From M3007 sp964481485 (GTDB lineage: Bacteria; Bacteroidota; Bacteroidia; Chitinophagales; Saprospiraceae), in NCBI GenBank assembly GCA_964481485.1, contig CAYZVM010000006.1, positions 1 to 59,867 on the forward strand: DNA of 59,867 bases, written 5' to 3'. Each line of letters starts with the position of its first letter. Positions within the stretch are counted from its first letter, which is position 1. This document shows, piece by piece, positions 8,401 to 17,874 of the stretch. The notes beneath the pieces are model-generated. The model was not told the origin of the DNA. It saw nothing but the letters and a program-made list of their open reading frames with translations, and searched no databases. The translations under genes were made by a program, and so were the position numbers.

Positions 8401-9273
8401 TCAAGCCATGTTTCGCGCCATTTCCCAGCCGACGATGGCACTTTTGCGCATTTCGCCCCAATGGTAGCCCCCCAATTTCCCGGTGCTTTGGATGACGCGG
8501 TGACAGGGAATGAGGAATCCCACTGGGTTGCTGCCCACCGCCGAGCCTACCGCTCGCACCGCGGCCGGGCTGCCGATGCTCCGTGCGATTTGGCTGTACG
8601 TCGTCACTGCGCCGGGCGGGATGCGGAGCAGGGCTTCCCACACTTTCAACTGGAAATTGGTGCCTTGTGCCAGCACAGTGAGGCGTTGGAGTTGATTTGG
8701 GTCGGGCGAAAAAATCTGCTGCACCACCGGTTGCGTCTTTTCGGGCGCGTGTTGGAGTTCGGCAAAATGCCATTTTTGCTGAAATACCTCAAACTCTGTG
8801 CGTTTGCGATCTTCATCCACAAAACTCAAACCGCACACGCCCCGGTCGGCGACGGCGATGAAACACAATCCGAATGGTGTATTGTGGTAGCCGTAATGAA
8901 TTTGCAAGCCCAATCCACCTTCCCGAAACGCGCCGGGTGTGACACCTTCGATGTTGACAAACAAATCGTAAACTCTGGATTGGGCAGAAAGTCCCGCTTC
9001 GTCCGCCGCTGCTTGCAGGTTTGGCAGTTCGTAAATCCGCTCGCGCAAGAAATCGAGCGTCAGGAACTGCATAAACTTCTTGGGGCTGACACCAGCCCAT
9101 TCGGTGAAAATGCGTTGGAAATGCTCTGGCGAGAGATGCACTTGCCGCGCCACTTCGGCGAGGTCGGGTTGTTGGCGGAAGTTTTTGCCCAGAAAACCAA
9201 TGGCTTGCGCCACCCGTTCGTAATTCAAATGTTGTTGGCCCATGACTTGTTTTTTTGACAAAGGTGGGGTCAT
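8401..9273 (-). CDS. AraC-type regulator fused to O6-methylguanine-DNA methyltransferase
   Basis: The 290-residue protein joins an N-terminal AraC helix-turn-helix pair (about 15-110: LAEVARQVHLSPEHFQRIFT, AGVSPKKFMQF) to a C-terminal MGMT domain. The MGMT part has QLKVWEALLRIPPGAVTTYS, the DNA-binding wing segment RAVGSAVGSNP and the active site IPCHRVI with acceptor Cys257. The Ada N-terminal zinc/methylphosphotriester domain is absent, so the E. coli switch by Cys38 methylation cannot operate. It probably repairs O6-alkylguanine and may regulate genes through the AraC half. Starts are possible at 9273 or at ATG 9243, from where homologues usually align. A 14-bp palindrome lies just upstream. 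Confidence 0.9.
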   Translation of the reverse strand: MTPPLSKKQVMGQQHLNYERVAQAIGFLGKNFRQQPDLAEVARQVHLSPEHFQRIFTEWAGVSPKKFMQFLTLDFLRERIYELPNLQAAADEAGLSAQSRVYDLFVNIEGVTPGAFREGGLGLQIHYGYHNTPFGLCFIAVADRGVCGLSFVDEDRKRTEFEVFQQKWHFAELQHAPEKTQPVVQQIFSPDPNQLQRLTVLAQGTNFQLKVWEALLRIPPGAVTTYSQIARSIGSPAAVRAVGSAVGSNPVGFLIPCHRVIQSTGKLGGYHWGEMRKSAIVGWEMARNMA

Positions 9274-9314
9274 GGACAGGGGCGAGACAACCCGAAAGTT
9301 GCGGAATTGAGGTT

Positions 9315-9347
9315 GCGTTTACGAAATTTCCCCAATTTCGTAAACGC
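9315..9347. repeat. Perfect palindrome with GTTTACGAAA core
   Basis: GCGTTTACGAAATT (9315-9328) and its exact complement (9334-9347) enclose a five-base loop TCCCC. The core CGTTTACGAAA/TTTCGTAAACG also occurs in the palindrome at 39322-39354. It lies between the stop of the cold-shock gene (9360) and the AraC-MGMT start. No T-run follows on the minus strand, so it is not a classic terminator. Confidence 0.7.
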
Positions 9348-9359
9348 GCCACTTGGTGC

Positions 9360-9818
9360 TTATTTGTCCAGACTCACGTTCACGGCATTTGCACCTTTAG
9401 GGCCCATTTCCACCTCATACGTCACCCGGTCATTTTCCCGAATAGGGTCGTTGAGGTTATTGATATGGACAAAGACGCTGTCTTTTGTTTCCGTGTCCAC
9501 GATAAATCCGTAGCCTTTTTCGTCGTTGAAAAATTTCACCTTGCCGTGGCGGGTTGTGTCTTCTGGCACGGTATATCTGGAAGATGCCCCGAGGACGATG
9601 TCCTCCACATTGATCACTGTCCTTTTGGAAGGGTCGGGCGGCGTGGAACTGAAGTTGCCGTTTTCGTCCACATAAGAAATCATGTCATCGAAAGTTTTGG
9701 TGCCACCTTCGAGTTTGTCCGCCTTGCGCTGTTCACGGCGTTCTTGCTTCTCTTGGTTCTTTTTTATGCGTTTTTTCTCTTTCTCTTTTTTGTTGAACGA
9801 GTCTTGTGATTTGGCCAT
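9360..9818 (-). CDS. Cold-shock domain protein with lysine-rich N-terminus
   Basis: The C-terminal 65 residues (about 88-152) form a cold-shock domain with RNP1-like KGYGFIV and RNP2-like VFVHINNL, which bind single-stranded RNA or DNA. The N-terminal part is unusual compared with 70-residue CspA: residues 1-35 are almost wholly Lys, Glu, Gln and Arg, followed by a conserved-looking linker DDMISYVDENGNFSSTPPDP. This two-part layout is common in Bacteroidota and suggests an RNA chaperone with a basic tail. The gene is alone, starts at ATG 9818 and has a -7 element about 120 bases upstream, which gives a long leader as is common for cold-shock mRNAs. Confidence 0.9.
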   Translation of the reverse strand: MAKSQDSFNKKEKEKKRIKKNQEKQERREQRKADKLEGGTKTFDDMISYVDENGNFSSTPPDPSKRTVINVEDIVLGASSRYTVPEDTTRHGKVKFFNDEKGYGFIVDTETKDSVFVHINNLNDPIRENDRVTYEVEMGPKGANAVNVSLDK

Positions 9819-9936
9819 GTTTTATTTTTAATGAAAAAAAATTGATTCCACCTGAGGTGGAAACTTTGAGCAAACAGCAATTCTGCTGAATATCACTGCA
9901 ACAATACCTGAATGATAAAGTTGGGTTTCGCCGCAT

Positions 9937-9944
9937 CAAAGATA
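9937..9944 (-). promoter_or_regulatory. -7 element of the cold-shock gene
   Basis: Read on the minus strand this is TATCTTTG, an exact TAnnTTTG match. Transcription from here would give a leader of about 110 bases before ATG 9818. The leader contains the palindromes CAGCAGAATTGCTG and CCACCTCAGGTGG. No clear -33 TTTG is visible. Confidence 0.45.
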
Positions 9945-10089
9945 GCGGTTGTGCGCCGTTTGGGTGCCGGGAAAAAATTATTGCTGCGAAATATTTTATG
10001 GGATGCGGGCAATGTTGGCGGGGCGGCCACTCAAAAATATCGAGGTAGGCGAACGGGAAGCAGAACCATGGAAAATCAAGTGTCCCCTC

Positions 10090-12213
10090 TCACCACTCCA
10101 ACAACTCTTCCATCGCTTCGGCCACTTTCTCAATCGAAGGAATCATCTCTTGCTCCAAAGTCGAGTTCAACGGCACTGCGGGCATATTGGCAGCGCCGAG
10201 GGTGCGCACGGGCGCGTCGAGCCATCGGAAGCAATTTTCCTGAATACGGGCGGCCAAAGTTTGGGCAAAAGAATTGTTTACCTGCTCTTCCGTCACCACT
10301 AGCACCTTGCCATGCCGACGGGCGGCATCATACATCGCGGCCTCGTCGAGCGGGTGCAGGGTGCGCAAGTCAAGTATCTCTATTTTGCCTTTGTGGTAGT
10401 CGTTGGCGGCATTGAGCGCCCAATGGACTCCCATGCCGTAAGTGACGACGGCGAGCGTCTCACCTTTCTCAATCCTTTCATTTTCAGCATTTAACACTGT
10501 CCGCGCTTTGCCAAATGGAATGACATACTCTTCATCCGGCTCTACGGTGCGGGCGGCTTCGGTGCCGCGCACTTTACTCCAATACAGGCCTTTATGTTCA
10601 AAAATGACGACCGGGTTTGGGTCAAGGTAGGCGGCTTTGAGCAGTCCTTTCAAATCTGCGCCGTTGCTGGGGTAAGCGATTTTCACGCCCCGGATGTTGG
10701 TCACCACCGTCTCTACGCTGCTGCTGTGGTAGGGGCCGCCGCTGCCGTAGGCGCCGATGGGCACTCGGATGATGCAACTCACCGGCCATTTGCCGTTGGT
10801 GAGGTAGCAACTGCGGGCGACTTCGGTGAAAAGTTGGTTGAGCCCCGGCCAGATGTAGTCGGCAAACTGGACTTCCACGATGGGTTTCAGCCCGACGGCA
10901 CTCATGCCCACCGTGCTGCCGATGATGAATGCTTCTTGAATGGGCGTGTTGAACACACGGTGGTCGCCGAATTTTTCTGCCAGCGTGGCGGCCTCGCGGA
11001 ACACACCGCCGAGCCTGCGGCCCACGTCTTGGCCGTAAAGCAGGCACTCCGGGTGTTTGCGCATCAATTCTTCAATGGCAAAAAGGGCACAGTCCACCAT
11101 GACTTTGGCTTCCCGGTTTTTAGGTGCGCGTTCGCCGCGTTCTTCGGTCACGGGCGTGGGCGCGAAGTCGTGCGTGTATAGATCCTCCGGGTGTGGGTCT
11201 TCTGCATTTTTGGCTAATTCAAAATCAGCGGCGACGAGTTCAATCGCCTCTTTTTCAATTTGTTGGATTTGTTTTTCTGAAAACCCGTTTTCGAGCAAAG
11301 TTTTTTTCAAAATAGGGTAGGGGTCGCGGGTGGTATGTTCGGCAAGGTCGTCGCGGTACCATTCTTTGCGCACGCCGGAGGTGTGGTGGTTCAACAATGG
11401 AACACGGGTATGGAGCAAAAACGGGCGGCGTTCAGTGCGTATTTTTTCAAAAATTTCTTGTACGGTTTGCCAGCACTGCGCAAAATCGTTGCCCTCGATG
11501 CTGCGGGTTTCGAGGCCGGGAAATCCTTTGGCGTATTCGGCGGCGTTGGCGACGCGCGTCTCGGCGGCATTGGCAGAAATGTCCCAACCGTTGTCCTGCA
11601 CGAGGTAGAGAATGGGCAGTTTTTTCAAAACGGCCATCTGGAAGGCTTCGGCTATTTCGCCTTCGGTGACGGAAGCATCGCCGAGGGAGCAGACAACTAA
11701 AGGGAGTTTGGGGTTTTGCGGGTCAACTTCAAATCCCGAATTCCAAACTCCAAACTTTTCTTTGTACCAAAAGCCGAGTGCTGCTCCCGTCGCGGGTATT
11801 GTTTGCATCCCGGTGGCGCTGCTTTGGTGCGGTATTTTTGGTTTGTTGGTATCGCGGAGGCTGGGGTGGCAGTAGTAGGAGCGGCCACCGGAGAAGGGGT
11901 CGTCGCGCTTGGCCATGAGTTGGAGCATGAGGTCGAATGGGCGGAGGCCGATGCCGAGCAGGATGCTGTCGTCGCGATAATACGGGTAGGCGTAGTCTTG
12001 GGGGAGCAATTGCAGCCCGACGGCGAGTTGGATGGCTTCGTGGCCACGGGAGGTGGCGTGGACGTATTTGCTGACGAATTTGAAGTTGGCCTCGTAGATG
12101 TCGGTCATGGCTTTGGCGGTGGCCATGAGACGAAAGGCTTTTTCCAAAACGGTGGACGGTACACGGTGGACGGCAGACGGTTTTTGTTTTTTTACCGGTG
12201 CAAGAGTGGGCAT
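10090..12213 (-). CDS. 2-oxoacid dehydrogenase E1, fused alpha and beta subunits
   Basis: The 707-residue protein fuses the two halves of the thiamine diphosphate-dependent E1 of branched-chain 2-oxoacid (or related) dehydrogenase complexes. The alpha half (about 20-345) has RGHEAIQLAVG, YYRDDS and the ThDP motif start GDASVTEGEIAEA (178-190) ending at VQDNGWDIS. The beta half (about 368-707) has ALFAIEELMRKHPECLLYGQDVG, VEVQFADYIWPGLNQLFTE and RVPIGAYGSGGPYHSS. E1 decarboxylates the 2-oxoacid and transfers the acyl group to lipoyl-E2. No E2 or E3 gene is nearby. Fused E1 proteins are frequent in Bacteroidota; branched-chain substrates are most likely but pyruvate cannot be excluded. Confidence 0.92.
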   Translation of the reverse strand: MPTLAPVKKQKPSAVHRVPSTVLEKAFRLMATAKAMTDIYEANFKFVSKYVHATSRGHEAIQLAVGLQLLPQDYAYPYYRDDSILLGIGLRPFDLMLQLMAKRDDPFSGGRSYYCHPSLRDTNKPKIPHQSSATGMQTIPATGAALGFWYKEKFGVWNSGFEVDPQNPKLPLVVCSLGDASVTEGEIAEAFQMAVLKKLPILYLVQDNGWDISANAAETRVANAAEYAKGFPGLETRSIEGNDFAQCWQTVQEIFEKIRTERRPFLLHTRVPLLNHHTSGVRKEWYRDDLAEHTTRDPYPILKKTLLENGFSEKQIQQIEKEAIELVAADFELAKNAEDPHPEDLYTHDFAPTPVTEERGERAPKNREAKVMVDCALFAIEELMRKHPECLLYGQDVGRRLGGVFREAATLAEKFGDHRVFNTPIQEAFIIGSTVGMSAVGLKPIVEVQFADYIWPGLNQLFTEVARSCYLTNGKWPVSCIIRVPIGAYGSGGPYHSSSVETVVTNIRGVKIAYPSNGADLKGLLKAAYLDPNPVVIFEHKGLYWSKVRGTEAARTVEPDEEYVIPFGKARTVLNAENERIEKGETLAVVTYGMGVHWALNAANDYHKGKIEILDLRTLHPLDEAAMYDAARRHGKVLVVTEEQVNNSFAQTLAARIQENCFRWLDAPVRTLGAANMPAVPLNSTLEQEMIPSIEKVAEAMEELLEW

Positions 12214-12246
12214 TGTTCGGTAGGATTTTCTTTGTTAGTGGCGCGG

Positions 12247-12254
12247 CGAAGGTA
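12247..12254 (-). promoter_or_regulatory. -7-like element upstream of the E1 gene
   Basis: On the minus strand the sequence is TACCTTCG, one base from TAnnTTTG and a form seen at several other genes here. It is 34 bases before the E1 start at 12213, giving a leader of roughly 25-30 bases. No clear -33 element is seen. Confidence 0.4.
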
Positions 12255-12330
12255 GGGAATTGAAACTGAAGTGGCGGCATGGCTCCATGCCGTGCCGCCA
12301 CTAAAATGACTTAATTGGTGCGGGTACAAA

Positions 12331-15300
12331 TTATTCTTTTTTCCGCCCTGCTTTTACGCGGTTGACGAATGCATCGGCCAATGAGGGGTTGGCGGGCACG
12401 ATTTCGTAGGTCTCGCCGTCGGGCATTTTCATTTGCAAATCTTTGGGTTTCATGCCGACGAGCGCGTCGTTGAAACGGGTGCTGCTCGACACCACGTTCA
12501 TCGCACCGGCTTGATAGCCAAAGAAGTACCATAGGTCGGGAGAGGGTTTGATGTAGAGGTAGAATCGGTCGTCTTTGTTGGATGCAGCTGCTCTCCGCTC
12601 TTCATTTTTCTCTTTTTCTCTTTTCTCTTTTTTCTCGCTTTTGCTTTCTTCGCCTTCTTCGCCCTCTTCAGTTTCTTCTCCCTGTTCTTCTTCTTTGGGC
12701 ATATTGGGCATCTCGACCACAGAGCCGCCGGGCATTTTGTATTCTACATACACAGTGAGGGTTTTTCCGAACGGCTCGCCGCCAATGGCAACTACTGGGT
12801 TTTTGTCCTCCAAGCTGAGGAAGGATTGATATTCGTCGTTCCAAATGACGGGGTGGCGCCCCAAAACGATGGCGTATTTATTGTCTTTTTTGGGAAAGGC
12901 GATGAGGTTGTTTTGCAAATTGACCAGTGCCTCCTGAAGGTCTTTTTCATCGCTGATAAACTCGCTGATGGCCGGTTGGTAGAATGTCGGGTTGGTGTTG
13001 TAAATAGCAGCCGGAGCGTCAAAGCTCGCAGCCTTGATGTCGTTGACCATCATTTCCATGAGGTTTTTTGGGATGGTCATTTCCATGCCGGTCATGAATT
13101 CGCCAGTGACGGTGTGAAACACGGAGTCGGGCTTTTCGTAGTCGGACTTGAGGCGACCTGCGGCGGTGACTTTCATGTACTTCAATTCTGAGCCGATGTT
13201 GAGCGGGCCTTCGCCCGTCACCGAACCTACCCGGTTGTCGAAAGTCATTTTTGGGCCGCGGAGGGTGGTGCCGGCTACTTTGGCCGAATCGCCGTAGGTG
13301 AAACGGTCGGTTTTTGCATCGTATTTGAACACGCCGGTGCAGTTCAGTATCGGCCTGTCCACTCTGGCGTAGGCTGGCAGCAGGATGCGGGGGTACATCT
13401 CGCCGAGCTGCCGGGAGAGGTAGAAGCCTGTGACGAGCGGGTCCCCATCCTCGTTTTTGGCGTTCACAATGCGGATAATCGGGTCGGTGCGGTCCACTTC
13501 GGCATAGATGCTGAACCAATTGCGCCCCGGCAGTTTATCGGCTTCTATTTTGGCAAAGCCTTCAAAACGCAGGTTGCGCTGGTTGGCTTTGAGGATGATT
13601 TTGCCTTTGAACAGGGTTTTCACGTCCATGTGGAAACTGTCTTCGGGGACAATGTCGCCGCTGGCGGTGGTCAACACGTTTTTGGTGGACTTGGAGCCTG
13701 GGCCGCGCCGTTCGCCGATAATATCGTTGAAGAAAACTTCTTGGTTGTAGCCAAAGATGTTGTACTCGTAGTAACCAGTGGCCTTGTACAGTTTTTTGCC
13801 CAAAACATCTACGGTGGCGCGATTGATGGTGTGGTATTTATTCATGGTGTCGGCCACGATGCGGGCATTGGCCAGCTGTTTCATTTTGCCGCCTGGCTCG
13901 ATAATGATACCCGTGGTATCGAGGTAAATGAAGGCGTCGGCGGATTTGATAACCTCGGTGCCACCGATGTTGAGGAAGTTGGTTTTCATGTCGTAAAAGG
14001 CTGTTTTGCCTTTGAACATGAGGGTGTCTTGGTCAGGGTCTATGGATACAAAAACGCCCGGCTTGTTGGGGTCGGCTTTGAACTTGATGGTTTTTTCCCG
14101 CATATCCCAAGTGAATTCGTTCATGGAGGTGCGGTATTGGTCAAGGGGCAAGGTGGTGTTGGCATTTTCAGAGTTGGCTTTGAACTGGCCGTTTTGGGCA
14201 TCGAAGTCGAGTTCGCCGTCAATGTTGCGTGAGTCAAAGGCGATGCCTTTTCCGTCCAACGACTTGATTTCCAAGTCTGCTGTGTCGGCGCTGGCTTGGA
14301 ATGGGCCATAGGAGATGAGTTTGGATGTCAATTTGCCCTCAGACCATTCAAACACACCTCGCCCTTTCAGACCTGTGGGAGTGAGAATGAGTGTGCCTTT
14401 GTGGAAATAGCCAGGGGATTTGAACAGTTCAAAGTCTTTAGCCTTGCTTTCCACATACATCGAGTCTTTGAATGGAAGCCAGTTGACCGACACGTTTTCG
14501 CCTTTTGCCTGCGGGACTTTTACATTGCCCGCCCGGTCTTCTTCCATGAAGAATTTTTTAGCCGTACCGGTAGTCTGTTTCGGGCGGAACACCAAGTCTT
14601 CCGATTCGATATCGGCAGTCAGATATTCCAATTTCCCTTTTCCCAAAAAGCCTTTGTTGCTCAGGTCAAGTTCGCCTGTGTAGTTGCCTTTTTTGGAATA
14701 AGTCGGGTATCCCTCCATTGGTGTTTTGTGCACGAAGCCAAAGGACTTGTCTTCTTCGCGCACCACGATGGTTTCTTTGAACGGGGGGAAAATGGTGGCG
14801 GGGAACATCTCGCCCCGGAATTTCAACTGGTCTTTGGTGTAGCTGTCCAATCCGTTGAAAGAGAAGGGGTCAAGTTTGAAATAAAAAGAGTCTCGGGTGT
14901 AAACGCCGCGCTGGATGGAGCGCTTGTCGTAGAATACGAAAGAATGTTTTTTGGCTTGGAGGGAAGGGAACATGGCGAGGTCTTCCTTGCCCGATTTGTT
15001 GTTGGGCGCGTCCACGAGCAGCACCCCCGACACCAATTCTACTGTCGAATTCATGGCGTTGGCGATGGGCTGCCCGTTTTTGTCGAGGTCGCCCGTCGGC
15101 AGGTAGAAATCCATGTGGCGCACAGAGTCGAAGCCGATTTGGAATTTCTCGTAGTTGAACGCCATGTCGGTGCCTTCGAACAGCACGAGACCCGCGTACA
15201 AACGCCCGCCAAAGTTCATATCCCTATTTTTCAACAAAGTAAATTGGTTGTCATTCGGCACGAGCGCCACTTTTTGGCGGTTGCTGAGTTCGATTTTTTT

Positions 15301-17037
15301 CACGTCGCGCACGTGTGTTTCCTTTGATTTCAAATCGAGGTGGGCATTGGCGTTGGCGCTGGTAGATTCGATATTGATGCCGTCGTAGTCGCGTTTGCCC
15401 TGGCTGGCGAGGGCATAGTGGATGAGTTTGTCGCGCAGTTCGATTTGGTGGCGGTCGAAGTAATAGTTGATATAACCCTCTCGCACCATCTCGGCCAGCA
15501 GGGTTTGGATGCTCGAATAGTCAAATTTTGGGTTGATGCGCTGTGCAAAAGTATTGTCAGTCACCAATCGGCCATTGTCGTCTTTGTCTTGGTCGCTTTC
15601 GAGCCAGGTGACATAGAGGGTCGAAATGGGATTCTGGCTGGCGATGTGCTGTATTTTGTTGTAATCGCCCATATCAAAGTGGTTGCTGCTCTCGAAGGAG
15701 ACTTTTTGCTCCACACCCTTTCCCGTGCCTGCACGGGCACCGATTTCGAGCGAATCGCGGTTGAGGTACCACGCGATGCGGTCGGTGTTGAGGTTCATGT
15801 TGTAAAAAGAAGAGAAAAACGGGTTGCGTTCCGAGCCTTTGTCGCCCCGCGTGAGGCTGATGACCTGAGTCGGTATTTCCAAGCGGAAATCCGCCGCCGG
15901 GTGGAAAAGGCTGTCTTCGTCCATGTAGAGTTTGGCGTTCACGCCCTCGGCCACGATGTTTTGTTCGCGCTTGATAATGAACAGCGGCCCCGTTCCGTAA
16001 AATACTTTTTTGCGTTTTTTGTCATACACCGTTACTTGGGCTGGCTCGTTGCCGGAGCCATAGCCGAAGAGCGAGCTGCCCGCCAGTTGGAAGCCGCCAA
16101 TGTACTCGATGCCTTCACCTATTTTTGTGATTCTCAGTTTCTTATCAAAAGACTCGAAACGCGGGAATTGTGAAGCGCCCGCCTTGTTGTTCACCACAAT
16201 GTTGTGTTCAAATTTGCCGGGTATGCTTCTTCCCGGAAAATAAAGGGGGTAGTGCATCTCTGCCGAATCGCATTGGAACAAGGGCTTCACCGCCTCCACT
16301 TTGTAGTCGGTGAGCCGGGCATACACACTCGAATCGAGCCCCGCTTCTGCCCAAGTCACTTTGCCGCCCTTGCCGCGCCACAAATTTTCATAAGGCGAAA
16401 AATAACCTGATGTTCCAAACACGATAATCGAATCCTGCTTCCGCACACCGATGAGGTTGATCTCGTCGCAGTGGAGTTGTGGCTGTTTGTCGCGGTATTC
16501 AAAATAAAACTTTCCGCCTTTCACTTTCCACGTCACCGAGCCGCCTTCGCCAGTTTTGAAAGCGCGGTGTTCGAGAAAGTCCACAGAAAATTCGAGGAAC
16601 TGGCTAATGGGCTTGGTGCGGCCTTTTTCTATCCCGCCGATGGCTTGTTCCGCCAATTCGTGCCAACGGTTGAAGAGCGAAGTGTCGGGGTCGGTCTTGG
16701 CGGCGGAGATGGCGTTCACATAGTTTTTGTAATATGGAAACGGTGTGAGTTTGTGGTCGGCTAGCAGGTTTGCCATGTTTATCACGCGCTGCATTTCGTG
16801 TGCGCTGAACTGGCTGGCTTTAAATTTTTTCTTGAAGACCGAAAATGCCTCCTCCATGTCGGGGCGTTTGGAGGCGGTCATGAACTGCCCCAATTTGTCC
16901 ACAAACTCGTTGGGGTCTTCGGGGAATTTTTGTGTACCGGGCGCTTGGGCCAACAGGCTGTTTGCAGCTGGCAGCTGGCAAAATGCCAGCATCAAAAACA
17001 GGGTGCGGAAAAAGGCGGAGTAGTATGAGTGTTTCAT
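12331..17037 (-). CDS. Very large exported protein of unknown function
   Basis: From the ATG at 17037 the product is 1,568 residues. It opens with a signal peptide (MKHSYYSAFFRTLFLMLAF, cleavage likely after SLLAQA) and then has a long series of beta-rich segments in which similar phrases recur (YTGELDLSNKGFLGKGKLEY; TPTGLKGRGVFEWSEGKL; KLPGRNWFSIYAEVDRTDP). This suggests a beta-helix or beta-jellyroll build. Near the C-terminus is a very acidic then basic tract (EEEQGEETEEGEEGEE, then KSEKKEKREKEK). No T9SS sorting domain or enzyme motif is visible, so a periplasmic or outer-membrane-facing location is inferred. The frame is open to 17100 but the signal peptide fixes the start. I do not recognise the family. 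Confidence 0.8.
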   Translation of the reverse strand: MKHSYYSAFFRTLFLMLAFCQLPAANSLLAQAPGTQKFPEDPNEFVDKLGQFMTASKRPDMEEAFSVFKKKFKASQFSAHEMQRVINMANLLADHKLTPFPYYKNYVNAISAAKTDPDTSLFNRWHELAEQAIGGIEKGRTKPISQFLEFSVDFLEHRAFKTGEGGSVTWKVKGGKFYFEYRDKQPQLHCDEINLIGVRKQDSIIVFGTSGYFSPYENLWRGKGGKVTWAEAGLDSSVYARLTDYKVEAVKPLFQCDSAEMHYPLYFPGRSIPGKFEHNIVVNNKAGASQFPRFESFDKKLRITKIGEGIEYIGGFQLAGSSLFGYGSGNEPAQVTVYDKKRKKVFYGTGPLFIIKREQNIVAEGVNAKLYMDEDSLFHPAADFRLEIPTQVISLTRGDKGSERNPFFSSFYNMNLNTDRIAWYLNRDSLEIGARAGTGKGVEQKVSFESSNHFDMGDYNKIQHIASQNPISTLYVTWLESDQDKDDNGRLVTDNTFAQRINPKFDYSSIQTLLAEMVREGYINYYFDRHQIELRDKLIHYALASQGKRDYDGINIESTSANANAHLDLKSKETHVRDVKKIELSNRQKVALVPNDNQFTLLKNRDMNFGGRLYAGLVLFEGTDMAFNYEKFQIGFDSVRHMDFYLPTGDLDKNGQPIANAMNSTVELVSGVLLVDAPNNKSGKEDLAMFPSLQAKKHSFVFYDKRSIQRGVYTRDSFYFKLDPFSFNGLDSYTKDQLKFRGEMFPATIFPPFKETIVVREEDKSFGFVHKTPMEGYPTYSKKGNYTGELDLSNKGFLGKGKLEYLTADIESEDLVFRPKQTTGTAKKFFMEEDRAGNVKVPQAKGENVSVNWLPFKDSMYVESKAKDFELFKSPGYFHKGTLILTPTGLKGRGVFEWSEGKLTSKLISYGPFQASADTADLEIKSLDGKGIAFDSRNIDGELDFDAQNGQFKANSENANTTLPLDQYRTSMNEFTWDMREKTIKFKADPNKPGVFVSIDPDQDTLMFKGKTAFYDMKTNFLNIGGTEVIKSADAFIYLDTTGIIIEPGGKMKQLANARIVADTMNKYHTINRATVDVLGKKLYKATGYYEYNIFGYNQEVFFNDIIGERRGPGSKSTKNVLTTASGDIVPEDSFHMDVKTLFKGKIILKANQRNLRFEGFAKIEADKLPGRNWFSIYAEVDRTDPIIRIVNAKNEDGDPLVTGFYLSRQLGEMYPRILLPAYARVDRPILNCTGVFKYDAKTDRFTYGDSAKVAGTTLRGPKMTFDNRVGSVTGEGPLNIGSELKYMKVTAAGRLKSDYEKPDSVFHTVTGEFMTGMEMTIPKNLMEMMVNDIKAASFDAPAAIYNTNPTFYQPAISEFISDEKDLQEALVNLQNNLIAFPKKDNKYAIVLGRHPVIWNDEYQSFLSLEDKNPVVAIGGEPFGKTLTVYVEYKMPGGSVVEMPNMPKEEEQGEETEEGEEGEESKSEKKEKREKEKNEERRAAASNKDDRFYLYIKPSPDLWYFFGYQAGAMNVVSSSTRFNDALVGMKPKDLQMKMPDGETYEIVPANPSLADAFVNRVKAGRKKE

Positions 17038-17127
17038 TGTCGAAACTTTTAAAAGATTCTTTTTCAATGCGTTGGGAACGTGGCCGGAATAAAGTGTCAA
17101 TTTGGTATTTTATTTCGGCACCGTACC

Positions 17128-17703
17128 TTATTTGAAAAAATTGAAAATCATTTTGAAGGGGATACCGACGAATACGAACACGAAATCCATCAAGAATCCC
17201 ACCACCGGCATCAAAAGATAGACCCACCATTTGTATTTTAATTGCATCGAGCGGGGTTCGGTCAGCCAATGCCATGCTTGCAGCAATTTGTCTTTGTGAT
17301 AAAACAGAATCGCCACATCGGCAGCCAGCATCAGCGACAATCGTACGACCAATCCCAGCCCGTGCATCTGCATCGTAAAACAAACGTCAATCAACCAAAT
17401 TGTAAAAATCAGCGGCAACAAAACCAGCGCCCCGATGATGGCTGTCCGGTTGAACACAATCAACGCGGCACCCAAAAGTTCGCCCAGCCCGGTGACCCAC
17501 TCAAAAAATTTATTGTCAAACAAATACCACGCGATGAAAAACGGGTCAATGTCTTTCATCGGTTGTTCGGCTATTTTGGGGTCGTACAGCCCAAACTGCC
17601 CGGTCGTCAACTTCCCCAGCCCGTAGCTGAACATATAAAATGCCAAATACCATCGCAGTGCGAGTATGGTGAAATCGAGGGCTTGTTGTCTGGAAATTTT
17701 CAT
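17128..17703 (-). CDS. DoxX-like membrane protein
   Basis: The 191-residue protein has four to five membrane helices. It begins ALRWYLAFYMFSYGLGKLTTGQF, the helix-1 pattern of DoxX-type proteins, followed by ELLGAALIVFNRTAIIGALVLLPLIFTIWLIDVCF. The last helix (WVYLLMPVVGFLMDFVFVFVGIPF) lies near the C-terminus. DoxX relatives are linked to redox partners in some bacteria, but the role is not known here. The frame is open to 17832, but the ATG at 17703 precedes the first helix and upstream codons look random. It is on the same strand as the very large gene, 90 bases upstream of it, so co-transcription is possible. Confidence 0.8.
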   Translation of the reverse strand: MKISRQQALDFTILALRWYLAFYMFSYGLGKLTTGQFGLYDPKIAEQPMKDIDPFFIAWYLFDNKFFEWVTGLGELLGAALIVFNRTAIIGALVLLPLIFTIWLIDVCFTMQMHGLGLVVRLSLMLAADVAILFYHKDKLLQAWHWLTEPRSMQLKYKWWVYLLMPVVGFLMDFVFVFVGIPFKMIFNFFK

Positions 17704-17815
17704 GGGAACGTTAGCGGCACTTGAACGTTTGAAATTCGCACAACTTGCACAGCGAGACGGTTTTTTAACGGCAAAAATCGGGAATTGGTGCAAGGCGGCA
17801 AATTTCATAAAAAAC

Positions 17816-17847
17816 GGGGATGTTTCGCACAATCGCGAAACATCCCC
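17816..17847 (-). terminator. Rho-independent terminator of the arsM-like gene
   Basis: GGGGATGTTTCGC and its exact complement form a 13-bp stem with the six-base loop ACAATC. On the minus strand it is followed by GTTTTTTATG, a proper T-run, and it lies 28 bases after the stop codon at 17875. It separates the methyltransferase transcript from the DoxX gene. Confidence 0.8.
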
Positions 17848-17874
17848 GAGAAAAATGTCACCCCAACAGCCAGG

